This document shows, piece by piece, positions 56,338-64,000 of a stretch of DNA of 64,000 bases; position 1 is the stretch's first letter, and every line of letters starts with the position of its first letter. This stretch comes from Adhaeribacter pallidiroseus (lineage in GTDB: Bacteria; Bacteroidota; Bacteroidia; Cytophagales; Hymenobacteraceae), in contig NZ_QASA01000001.1 in assembly GCF_003340495.1 (NCBI RefSeq), positions 620,001-684,000 of the forward strand. Direction: 5' to 3'. A program made the position numbers and the translations under genes. Below the pieces are notes generated by a model that was not told the DNA's origin, did not search any database, and worked only from the letters and a program-made list of their open reading frames with translations.

Positions 56338-58710
56338 ATGAAAAAGCTTTTCTTATTTATACTTTTGTGCACTTTCGCGCAACAATTGCTGGCCCAGCCC
56401 ATTACCCAGGTGGTGCGCGGTACCGTTACGGACGGGGCTTCTAAAACTCCCATTCCGGGAGCAAGTGTGTTGTTGTTAAATCCGGCGCCCGCCGTGGGTA
56501 CCACTACCGATGGAAACGGCCGCTTCCGGTTAACCCAGGTGCCCGTCGGGCGGGTAAACCTGCGTCTTACTTTGGTGGGGTACGAAGACTTGTTTTTAAA
56601 AGATGTAGTGGTGAACGCGGGGAAAGAAGTAGTGCTGGATCTGCAATTAATTGAAAGTATTACGCAACTGCAGGAAGCCGTAGTCACGTACCGCCGGTCC
56701 GAAGATGTTACCGTAACCAATAACGAAATGGCTACCGTGAGCGCCCGGCCTTTTAACCCCGGCGAAACCTTAAAATACGCGGGCAGCCTGGGCGATCCTT
56801 CGCGCATGGCCGCTAATTTTGCCGGCGTAAGCGGCGCCAACGATGCCCGCAACGATATTGTGGTGCGCGGCAACTCGCCGGCTACCTTGCTGTGGCGCCT
56901 GGAAGGGGTGAATATTCCGAACCCGAATCATTTTGGGGCGCTGGGCAGCTCCGGTGGACCAGTGCCGATGCTCAACGCCAACTTATTAGCTAAATCGGAT
57001 TTTTTAACCGGGGCTTTCCCGGCCGAGTACGGCAATGCCTTAAGTTCGGTGTTTGATTTACGCTTACGCCAAGGCAACGACGAGAAAAAAGAACACTTGG
57101 TGCAGGTTGGTTTTAACGGCATTGAATTGGGGGCCGAAGGTCCGTACAGCAAAAAATCAAAAGCCTCGTACCTGGTAAATTACCGCTATTCGTTGTTCGG
57201 GTTAATGGCCAACCTGGGTTACAAAATTGCCGGCACGCCTTACTATCAGGATTTTACTTTTAAAACCGATGTGCCGGTAGGTGCCAAGGGCCATGTATCT
57301 TTCTGGACGATTGGCGGCCGCAGCAACATTACTTTTCTGGGCAAAGACGTGAGTACCGATGGCGATGGCTACGGCGATGAAAACAACAACATAAAGGTGA
57401 ATTTTTTTACCGGCATGGCGGCTCTGGCCTACGAGCACCGTTTTACCAACAATACTTACGGCCGGCTAACTTTCTCGGGTTCCCGTTCTTACCAGCAGTA
57501 CAACGCCGATACCGTACTGTACAACGCCGGCGACGGCAAAGAAATAATTGCGGAAATCCCTAGTGAACAGTCGGAATTTGAGAACGAGAAGTTATCCGTA
57601 AATGCGTCGGTTAACCATAAATTTAGTGCCCGCGATAAAATAGCGGGGGGAGTTATCTTAGATTTAAGCCGCTTTAACTTAAGCAACAGCCAGCTTTACC
57701 CGGTTGCCCAGGCGTTCCGCAATTCCGAAGGGAAAACTACGCTGGCGCAAGCTTATGTGCAATGGAAACACCGGTTCACGGAACAACTTACGCTAAACAC
57801 CGGCCTGAACGGGATGCATTACGAATTGAATAACCAAACGGTGCTGGAGCCGCGCTTGGGTTTAAATTACGAACTAAATAACCGCAGCTCGGTAAGTGTG
57901 GCGTACGGTTTACACAGCAATGTGCAACCCATTCTGCTTTCGTTTTACCAAACCCAAAACCCGGATGGTACTTACGACCTCAGCAACAAAAATTTAAAAT
58001 TTACCCGCAGCCACCATTTTGTAGGAAGTTACCAAAGAAGTTTAGCACCTAATCTGCAACTAAAAACCGAAATCTATTACCAGGCCATTTTTGATGCGCC
58101 CGTCGAGAAACAACCTAGTTACTACTCAGTACTTACCGAAGGGGCCGACTTTGCCCCCATTGATAAAGGCAACCTGGTGAATAACGGCACCGGCCGCAAC
58201 TACGGTCTGGAAGTTACCCTGGAGAAATTATTCGCCCACAACTATTATTTTTTAATTACCAACTCGCTGTTTAATTCTAAATACAAAGGCAGCGATGGCC
58301 AGGAGCGCAATACGCCATTTAACGGCAAATACGTGGTAAATGCCTTAGCCGGCAAAGAAATAGCCCTGGGCAACCGGAATAATACGCTCAGCTTAAACTG
58401 GAAAATTACCTCCGCCGGCGGCCGGTACGTGCGCCCCATTGACTTAGCCGCATCGGCGGAGCAACGCACCACGGTTTACCAAGATAACCGCGCCTACAGC
58501 GAAAACCTGAGCAGTTATTTCCGGATGGACTTTAAGTTTGGCTACAAAATTAACCGGAGCCGCCTGACCCACGAAATTGCCCTGGATTTGCAAAATATTA
58601 CCAACAAAGAAAACGTGTACCAGCGTGCCTATAATCCCCGGACCCAACGAATTGGTACGGCTTACCAGCAAGGCTTTTTACCCATACCTTTTTACCGCCT
58701 TACTTTTTAA
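56338..58710 (+). CDS. TonB-dependent receptor with carboxypeptidase-like N-domain
   Basis: 790 residues; signal peptide to LLAQPIT. Residues ~23-115 are the carboxypeptidase-regulatory-like domain (VVRGTVTDGASKTPIPGASV), then a plug (NDIVVRGNSPATLLWRLEGV) and a barrel ending in an aromatic residue (PFYRLTF). Not of the SusC subtype and no SusD follows, so a siderophore, vitamin or peptide ligand is possible. The LytS/LytTR pair is downstream in the same direction. Confidence 0.92.
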   Translation: MKKLFLFILLCTFAQQLLAQPITQVVRGTVTDGASKTPIPGASVLLLNPAPAVGTTTDGNGRFRLTQVPVGRVNLRLTLVGYEDLFLKDVVVNAGKEVVLDLQLIESITQLQEAVVTYRRSEDVTVTNNEMATVSARPFNPGETLKYAGSLGDPSRMAANFAGVSGANDARNDIVVRGNSPATLLWRLEGVNIPNPNHFGALGSSGGPVPMLNANLLAKSDFLTGAFPAEYGNALSSVFDLRLRQGNDEKKEHLVQVGFNGIELGAEGPYSKKSKASYLVNYRYSLFGLMANLGYKIAGTPYYQDFTFKTDVPVGAKGHVSFWTIGGRSNITFLGKDVSTDGDGYGDENNNIKVNFFTGMAALAYEHRFTNNTYGRLTFSGSRSYQQYNADTVLYNAGDGKEIIAEIPSEQSEFENEKLSVNASVNHKFSARDKIAGGVILDLSRFNLSNSQLYPVAQAFRNSEGKTTLAQAYVQWKHRFTEQLTLNTGLNGMHYELNNQTVLEPRLGLNYELNNRSSVSVAYGLHSNVQPILLSFYQTQNPDGTYDLSNKNLKFTRSHHFVGSYQRSLAPNLQLKTEIYYQAIFDAPVEKQPSYYSVLTEGADFAPIDKGNLVNNGTGRNYGLEVTLEKLFAHNYYFLITNSLFNSKYKGSDGQERNTPFNGKYVVNALAGKEIALGNRNNTLSLNWKITSAGGRYVRPIDLAASAEQRTTVYQDNRAYSENLSSYFRMDFKFGYKINRSRLTHEIALDLQNITNKENVYQRAYNPRTQRIGTAYQQGFLPIPFYRLTF

Positions 58711-58836
58711 GTGCCAGGTTATTAATGGTTTTCTAATTGATTTTCAGGCTTAAAAGAAGTAATATTAAGGAGTAAAATTTAAAAAAACGGCAAAAGCCAG
58801 ATCCGGATTTTGCCGGACATCCGAAAGAGAAAAAAT

Positions 58837-59880
58837 ATGATACGAATGGAAACGAATATACTCGCCCGGGATGGTACGGCCCGGCTGATCGGCATCCCGC
58901 TCATTAGCTTTACCATTGCGGCGATCATGCATATTAATGAACTACTAACCGGCGACCCGGGTTTTCTGCAACATTGGTTCATGGCTTTTTTTACTACTTT
59001 AACCATTTGGGAAGGCTGCCGGCAAGCATTCTTCTTTTTTCGCCGGCAATATCCGGGTTTTCATCAAACCCGGATACGGCTGATCACCCAGGGCATTTTC
59101 ATATTAATTTACACCTTTCTGGTAGCCGCCCTCAGCAACCAGGTTTGCCACTTTTTGTGGTCCGGTAACGAACCCCGGCATACGCTCCTGAATGATTTTT
59201 TAATTTCGTTAATACCCACGGCCATTGTTACCATGGTGTACGAAAGCGTTTACTTTTTTGACGAATGGAAAAAGAACGTGCAGAAAACCGAATCGCTGGC
59301 GCGCGAAAACGTGCAATCGCAACTGGAAACTTTAAAAAACCAGCTCGATCCGCACTTTTTATTCAACAGTTTAAATACCTTGGCGGCCTTAATTGACGTG
59401 GAAAATGAAGCGGCGGGCGAGTACCTGGAAAAACTGTCGGATGTGTACCGTTATGTATTAACCAGCCGCGATAAAAATACGGTAACCCTGGCAGAAGAAA
59501 TGAATTTCTTGGATGATTACGTGTATTTAAACAAGGTCCGTTTCCGGGATAACTTACAAATAACCAAGGCTATTTCGCCGGAAGCGTACCACCAGTTAGT
59601 AGCGCCCCTGAGTTTGCAGATGCTCGTGGAAAATGCCATTAAACACAACATAGTTTCGAAAGAAAAGCCGCTCCACATCCGGATTGTGCAGGAAGAGGGC
59701 CAGTATTTATCGGTAGTGAATAATCTGGAAGCGAAAGTAATTTTTGAAACCTCCACCAAAGTAGGACTGCAGAACATTGCCAACCGGTACAAATTACTAT
59801 CGGAGGAACACATTGAAATTAAAAAGGAAGCCAGTTTTTTTAAAGTTCGGCTGCCTTTGTTGCAACCCAGCTTTGCCTGA
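58837..59880 (+). CDS. LytS-type sensor histidine kinase
   Basis: 347 residues from ATG 58837 (a TTG nine codons earlier is possible). Four hydrophobic segments in the first ~155 residues, a coiled-coil linker, then the His_kinase domain with DPHFLFNSLNTLAALID (phosphorylated His) and ATP-binding LQMLVENAIKHNI and VGLQNIANRYKLL. It controls the LytTR regulator encoded 16 bp downstream. The signal is not known. Confidence 0.9.
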   Translation: MIRMETNILARDGTARLIGIPLISFTIAAIMHINELLTGDPGFLQHWFMAFFTTLTIWEGCRQAFFFFRRQYPGFHQTRIRLITQGIFILIYTFLVAALSNQVCHFLWSGNEPRHTLLNDFLISLIPTAIVTMVYESVYFFDEWKKNVQKTESLARENVQSQLETLKNQLDPHFLFNSLNTLAALIDVENEAAGEYLEKLSDVYRYVLTSRDKNTVTLAEEMNFLDDYVYLNKVRFRDNLQITKAISPEAYHQLVAPLSLQMLVENAIKHNIVSKEKPLHIRIVQEEGQYLSVVNNLEAKVIFETSTKVGLQNIANRYKLLSEEHIEIKKEASFFKVRLPLLQPSFA

Positions 59881-59896
59881 AAATTTTAAAAAAATT

Positions 59897-60664
59897 ATGA
59901 CCACCACTATTATTATCGAGGATGAGTACCCGGCGGCCGAAAGATTGGAGAAATTACTGTTAAAATTAAACAGTCCGGTGCAGATTTTGGCCGTAATCCA
60001 AAGTGTGTCGGGCGCGTTAGCTTGGCTGGCCGAAAACCCGGCGCCCGATTTGATTTTTTCGGATATTCAGTTATCCGACGGTTTAAGTTTTCAGATCTTC
60101 GAAGAATTTCCGGTAAAAAGCCCCATTATTTTTACCACTTCCTACGACGAATACGCTATTAAAGCTTTTAAAGTAAAAAGCATCGACTACTTACTCAAGC
60201 CCATCAAGTTTCAGGAACTACAAACGGCGGTGCACAAATTTAAAGAAATGCAACTACTGTCGGTAAACGATTACTCGCTTAAAATTGACTCCTTACTGGA
60301 TAGCTTACAAACTACCGGTAAACGCTACAAAAACCGTTTTTTAGTAAAGCACCACGAGCAATTAGTACCCATCCAGAAAGAAGAAATTGCGTATTTTTTT
60401 ACTTCTAACGGCTTGGTGTGCCTGGTGCGGCGCGACGCCAAGCATTTTTTAATTGATTACCATCTGGAAGAACTCGAAAAGCTATTGGAGCCCAGTTACT
60501 TTTTCCGGTTAAACCGCCAGGTAATTGCTACTCTGCCCGCCATTCAGCACATTCATACGTACTTTAACGGCAAACTCAAACTAGACTTACAACCAAAACT
60601 GACCCAGGAAGTAGTGGTAAGCCGCGAAAAAGTGCAGGCGTTTAAAGAATGGATGGAAGGGTGA
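59897..60664 (+). CDS. LytTR-family response regulator
   Basis: 255 residues from ATG 59897. Receiver domain: acidic IIIEDEYPAAERL, phosphorylated Asp in LIFSDIQLSDG, Thr/Ser in IFTTSYDEYA and Lys in YLLKPI. C-terminal LytTR DNA-binding domain: RFLVKHHEQLVPI, EIAYFFTSNGLVCLV, FFRLNRQVIATL. Partner of the upstream kinase. Confidence 0.93.
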   Translation: MTTTIIIEDEYPAAERLEKLLLKLNSPVQILAVIQSVSGALAWLAENPAPDLIFSDIQLSDGLSFQIFEEFPVKSPIIFTTSYDEYAIKAFKVKSIDYLLKPIKFQELQTAVHKFKEMQLLSVNDYSLKIDSLLDSLQTTGKRYKNRFLVKHHEQLVPIQKEEIAYFFTSNGLVCLVRRDAKHFLIDYHLEELEKLLEPSYFFRLNRQVIATLPAIQHIHTYFNGKLKLDLQPKLTQEVVVSREKVQAFKEWMEG

Positions 60665-60676
60665 TGAACTACGTGA

Positions 60677-60723
60677 AAAATTTAAAAAACGGCCTCTTTG
60701 GAGTGCGTTTTTTAAATTTTAAG
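60677..60723 (+). terminator. Terminator after the LytTR gene
   Basis: AAAATTTAAAAAACG (60677-60691) pairs with CGTTTTTTAAATTTT (60706-60720), a 15-bp stem 13 bp after the LytTR stop. Confidence 0.65.
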
Positions 60724-60775
60724 TAAAAGATCAAAATAGTAAGCAGGAGTTTCCATCGCTAACTACATGGTCTTT

Positions 60776-60834
60776 CTTTGGCGCCTTTTCAAACTCGATA
60801 GCACCTGAGCATGGAGACTTGAAAAGGCTCCAAG
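60776..60834. repeat. REP-like palindromic repeat, compact copy
   Basis: CTTTGGCGCCTTTTCAA and, 25 bp later, TTGAAAAGGCTCCAAG form an imperfect palindrome. Read on the - strand, ~46 bp match the outer end of the large inverted repeat at 27661 (TCGAGTTTGA and CCTTTYCAAGTCTC shared), so they belong to one repeat family. Confidence 0.7.
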
Positions 60835-60994
60835 TAAGTAGGCAATATCTACCAAGATAAATGCAGTTAACAGCAGAACCTTTGTAAATGAGAAATTACC
60901 TATAAAAAATTTACTTAAATTTGTAACATGTTGGAAATTAACTGCGTAAGAATAGTTATAAACGAACTAAGGTAGCAATGCTTTAGTATTTAAG

Positions 60995-61027
60995 AAAAGC
61001 CAGACTTAAAACGCCTGGCTTTTTGTT
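60995..61027. terminator. Terminator between convergent genes
   Basis: AAAAGCCAG (60995-61003) pairs with CTGGCTTTT (61015-61023) with T's following and A's before. It can end the + transcript and the S9 peptidase transcript from the - strand. Confidence 0.7.
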
Positions 61028-61067
61028 TTGTATTACGGCTTATCCCATTTTTTAAATTTTTTACCTT

Positions 61068-63268
61068 TTACCGGCCCCCGGGCGGACAATGCTGTTTTAA
61101 ATAATTGGTATATAAAGTAGATAAATGCTCCTTTGTCCCCGCACCTTCCGAAATGCTGTGCGTGCGGTTGGGATAGGGCATTACCTGGAACTGCTTGTTA
61201 TATTTAATCAGCTCGTTAATCAACTGCTCGGCGTTGTTGTAATGCACGTTATCGTCGCCGGTACCGTGGATGTAGAGCAAATTGCCCCGTAAGTTTTTGG
61301 CGTAAGTGATGGGCGAACCTTTAACAAAATCTTCTTTGTTTTCCTGGGGCAAGCCCATGTAGCGTTCCTGGTAAATGTTGTCGTACGTTAGTTGGTTGCC
61401 CACCGCCGCTACGGCAATGCCAGTTTTGTAAATCTGCGGGTACTGAAATAACAAGTTTAAAGTAGCCGAACCGCCCCCGCTCCAACCCCAAACCGCTACC
61501 CGCGCGGTATCAATAAAGGGCATTTTTAAAATTTCTTTGGCCGCGAGAGCCTGATCCTTAATATTTATTAAACCTATGTGGCGGTAAACGCTTTTGCGCC
61601 ATTCCCGGCCTTTGGGCACAGGCGTGCCCCGGTTATCGATGGCAACGTATACGTAGCCGTCCTGGGCCATGTTGCCCCGGTACAAAGTGTTACTGCCAAT
61701 GCCGTACTCGTCTTTTACAATCTGACCCCAAGGCTCGGTGTACACGAAAAATACGACCGGGTATTTTTTGGTTTTATCCAGGTTAGCGGGTTTTAGCATC
61801 CAGGCATCCATTTCTACGCTTTCGCTGGTTCTAATTTTAAAAAATTCCAGGTTGGATTTGGCTTTATCAGCTTTGCTCACGGCATCCGCTACGGCGCTGG
61901 TTTTATCTAAAGGCTGGTGGTTGGGTAGGCTTATCCATTCGGTACTACTGGGCGTGTAATAGTTCGAAAACTGGTGCCGGGCAAATTTGGTGTTGGACGC
62001 TAAAATATAGGAGTGCGTGCCGGGCTGGGTGGCGGGCGAAAGGCGTTGTGCCGGGCCTTTGCCGTTCAGGGGCGTACGGTACAAGTAAGCCTGCGTGGCG
62101 TTTTCCGGCGAGGCCATAAAATAAATCATTCCTTCGGGCTCGGCTACTTTTACAATTTCCATCACGTCGTAATTGCCGCGGGTTACCAGCGTTTCTTTTT
62201 TGCCGTCCCGACTGATCCGGTATAAGTGACGCCAACCGTCTTTCTCGCTAGCCCACAAAAACTCCTGGCCATTTTTCAACCAATCCCAACCGCCATTGGT
62301 GTATTTCTGATCCCAGGCGGGCAAAATATCAATCCAGGCAGCATCTTTTTCCTGGTAAATCGGGGTAACCTTACCGGTACCGGCCTGACCAATAAATAAC
62401 CGGCTTTCGTTTTGTTTGCGGTTGAGCTGCTGCAAAATAACCTCGTTCGGGTTAGCCGTCCACTCGAGGCGCGGCACGTAGTGCTGGCGCGGGTCGCCGG
62501 GAATTTGCAGCCAGGTGGTTTTGGCCGTAGCTATTTCTACGATCCCGATTTTATAAGGCGAAGGCGCCTGGCCAGCCACCGGGTATTCCACGGGCTGTAT
62601 CTGCGAGTAAACCGAATCCGTCAGGTTGATCATGTAGTAATCTTTTACCTGGTTGGCATCAATCTGCCAGTAAGCAATTTTTTTGCCATCGGGGCTCCAC
62701 CGGAAACCGTTCCGGCAGAAAAACTCTTCTTCGTAAGCCCAATCAAAAGTGCCGTTAATTAACTTGCGGGTGCCATCGGTGGTGAGGGGCTTGGTAGTTT
62801 GGGTGCTTAAGTCTTCTACGTAAATATTATGCTGGCTCACGTAGGCCACCTGGTTGCCATCCGGCGAGAATTGCGCAAACATTAAACTGGCGGTTAGCTG
62901 GTTCTTTCCGATTTGGGCTAAAGTTTGGTTTTTTAAATTGTACACCCAGTAATCGCCCCGGGTATGCTCCCGCCACACTTTGCGGGTATTGGTAAACAGT
63001 AAAATTTTTTGCTCATCCGGAGAAAATGCAAAGCTGCGAAACGCCAAAGGAGTTGTTTGTCCAACCGGAATTAACTTTTCCTGCGCCAGCATTACTTGTT
63101 TTTCGCGCCCCGGCAAGGTGAATCGAACAATATTGCCCTCTTCCTGTTGCACAAAGGCATTACCAGCTTTCAGCCAGGTTACAGTTCCGCTGTTTTGGGC
63201 CCAAGCCGGATGCATTTGGAAAGCTATGGCAAGCAGAAGTAACCATTTTTTAAAAATTTACCTTTCAT
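61068..63268 (-). CDS. DPP4-like S9 peptidase, secreted; signal peptide frameshifted
   Basis: Main frame from 63215 covers 715 residues: DPP IV N-terminal propeller (SPDEQKILLFTN, FRWSPDGKKIAYWQID) and peptidase with nucleophile in WGWSGGGSA, Asp in GTGDDNVHY and His in NRTHSISEG. The true start is probably ATG 63268: MKGKFLK, then a shift by one base at A AAA AAT (A6 run, + strand 63246-63251) gives KWLLLLAIAFQMHPAWAQ, a convincing signal peptide. As read, the signal would be lost; one missing base in the homopolymer explains it. The enzyme removes dipeptides from Xaa-Pro/Ala ends. Confidence 0.88.
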
Positions 63269-63969
63269 GCAGTAAGATTAAGGGGGTATTTAGGGGCAAG
63301 TAAATGTTTTACTGGATAAGTATAAGCCTTCTTCTTGATTTTTTTCTGAAGTATTTGGTTCTGAATTTATTGCAAGGTTAAAATGTAGCTTTCAGGTTAT
63401 TCTGTCCATAAGTGTAGCCAAGCTGGCGTGCCTGCCATATAACTAAAACTTACCGGCTATGGCCTCTGGAGGGAGTAGGGTAGGGAGTAATACGGCTGCC
63501 GCCATAACCGGGAATATTTTAAATAATTTTTAAAAAAGATGCGCGTTTGTAACAAGCCCCGGCTAAATGTAACAAACCCATTGCCTATCACCAGCAATAC
63601 CAACACAAGAAACCGGTAAATTATTTTAATTCTAACCCTATTTTAAGGCCTTTGTTTACCAGAACTAACCCCTCTGCATTGGTAACAGAAATGGCAAAAA
63701 TCAGTTGGTAATACCGGCGAGTAAGTTAAGCCGGATAGGTAAACGGTTTCCGTTTGTAAAATGCAAGTGGTTAAAAATAAACTTTTCGGGTTAAATCTGG
63801 TTTGTTTTTGCAACAAGGTTTGTAACGGGTTTAGGTAAAATCTACCAGAGTCGCCGCGCGTATCAGGGCTAGAGCACTGAAGAATATTTTGCCTTTTTTT
63901 TAATTAAAACTTTAACTAGTGAGCCGCTAATAAACCAGTAATTAGTAGTTTATCTAAAAAACAAATAGC
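63269..63969. other. Intergenic, nothing recognised
   Basis: 701 bp between divergent genes. Several scattered TTTGTAAC/GTAACA-like words occur, but no ORF, RNA gene or clear hairpin. Confidence 0.45.
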
Positions 63970-64000
63970 ATGAAAATAGTTGTATTGGGTGCTACCGGTA
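63970..64000 (+). CDS. Start of an NAD(P)-binding Rossmann protein (partial)
   Basis: ATG 63970 begins MKIVVLGATG and runs off the window. The GATG pattern after a beta-strand is typical of NmrA/SDR-like NAD(P)-binding proteins. Ten residues are too few for more. Confidence 0.55.
   Translation, partial: MKIVVLGATG

Noticed and set aside
1-64000. CRISPR array or prophage
   Set aside because: No regular spaced repeats and no phage structural or integrase genes seen.

Overview
The window looks like chromosome of a Bacteroidota bacterium, probably a Cytophagales/Hymenobacteraceae-type soil organism. The reasons are SusC/SusD pairs, TonB-dependent receptors with carboxypeptidase-like N-domains, LytS/LytTR signalling, -7 boxes of the TAnnTTTG type, no Shine-Dalgarno sequences, and very AT-rich spacers rich in TTTAAAATTT. 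The genus is inference.

The most interesting part is 3.1-20.0 kb, an RNA-repair / Ro-Y RNA locus. It has a WYL-type regulator fused to a phytanoyl-CoA-dioxygenase-like domain, two RlaP-type nucleotidyltransferases (the second broken by an in-frame stop), the RNA ligase RtcB (with a metal-ligand Asp changed to Tyr), and a five-gene set of SWIM protein, DUF5691, MoxR AAA+ ATPase, DUF5682 and VWA protein. Then come a relic made of the start of an ATP-dependent RNA ligase joined to the end of a polynucleotide kinase, and a Ro60 orthologue (Rsr, TROVE + VWA). Directly downstream of rsr lie four tandem Y RNA-like genes (19241-20017). Each has a two-part stem with conserved blocks; three enclose a circularly permuted tRNA mimic (T-arm, acceptor 3' strand, linker, acceptor 5' strand, D-arm), with the Y stem in place of the anticodon arm. 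Three near-identical operators (TRCGCA-N7-TGCGCA) sit in front of the nucleotidyltransferase/WYL divergent pair, rtcB and rsr, always about 16-17 bp before the end of a TTTG -7 box, so these units look like one regulon.

20.4-25.5 kb: a methionine ABC transporter (metN, metI, frameshifted metQ), a monomeric sarcosine/N-methyltryptophan oxidase, and an IS630-family element with -1 frameshifting. 25.5-35.2 kb: a secreted S9 peptidase, a long palindromic repeat, a GH13 enzyme and a SusC/SusD pair (susC frameshifted).

35.3-41.0 kb: an AT-rich accessory island with unrecognised genes (one a 2-TM protein), a truncated duplicate of a PQQ-dehydrogenase gene, decayed toxin-antitoxin relics and a YhcG-type nuclease. 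41.1-45.9 kb: a sugar-oxidation operon (PQQ dehydrogenase-cytochrome c, TIM-barrel isomerase, GMC oxidoreductase).

46-64 kb: mostly ordinary genes: tRNA-Met(CAT), HAD hydrolase, site-2 protease, metallophosphatase, RsbQ-like hydrolase, GH39-like enzyme, LRR lipoprotein, CDF transporter, truncated globin, TonB receptor, LytS/LytTR pair, and a DPP4-like S9 peptidase with a frameshift in its signal peptide. Three genes have one-base losses in homopolymers, so sequencing error must be kept in mind for those.
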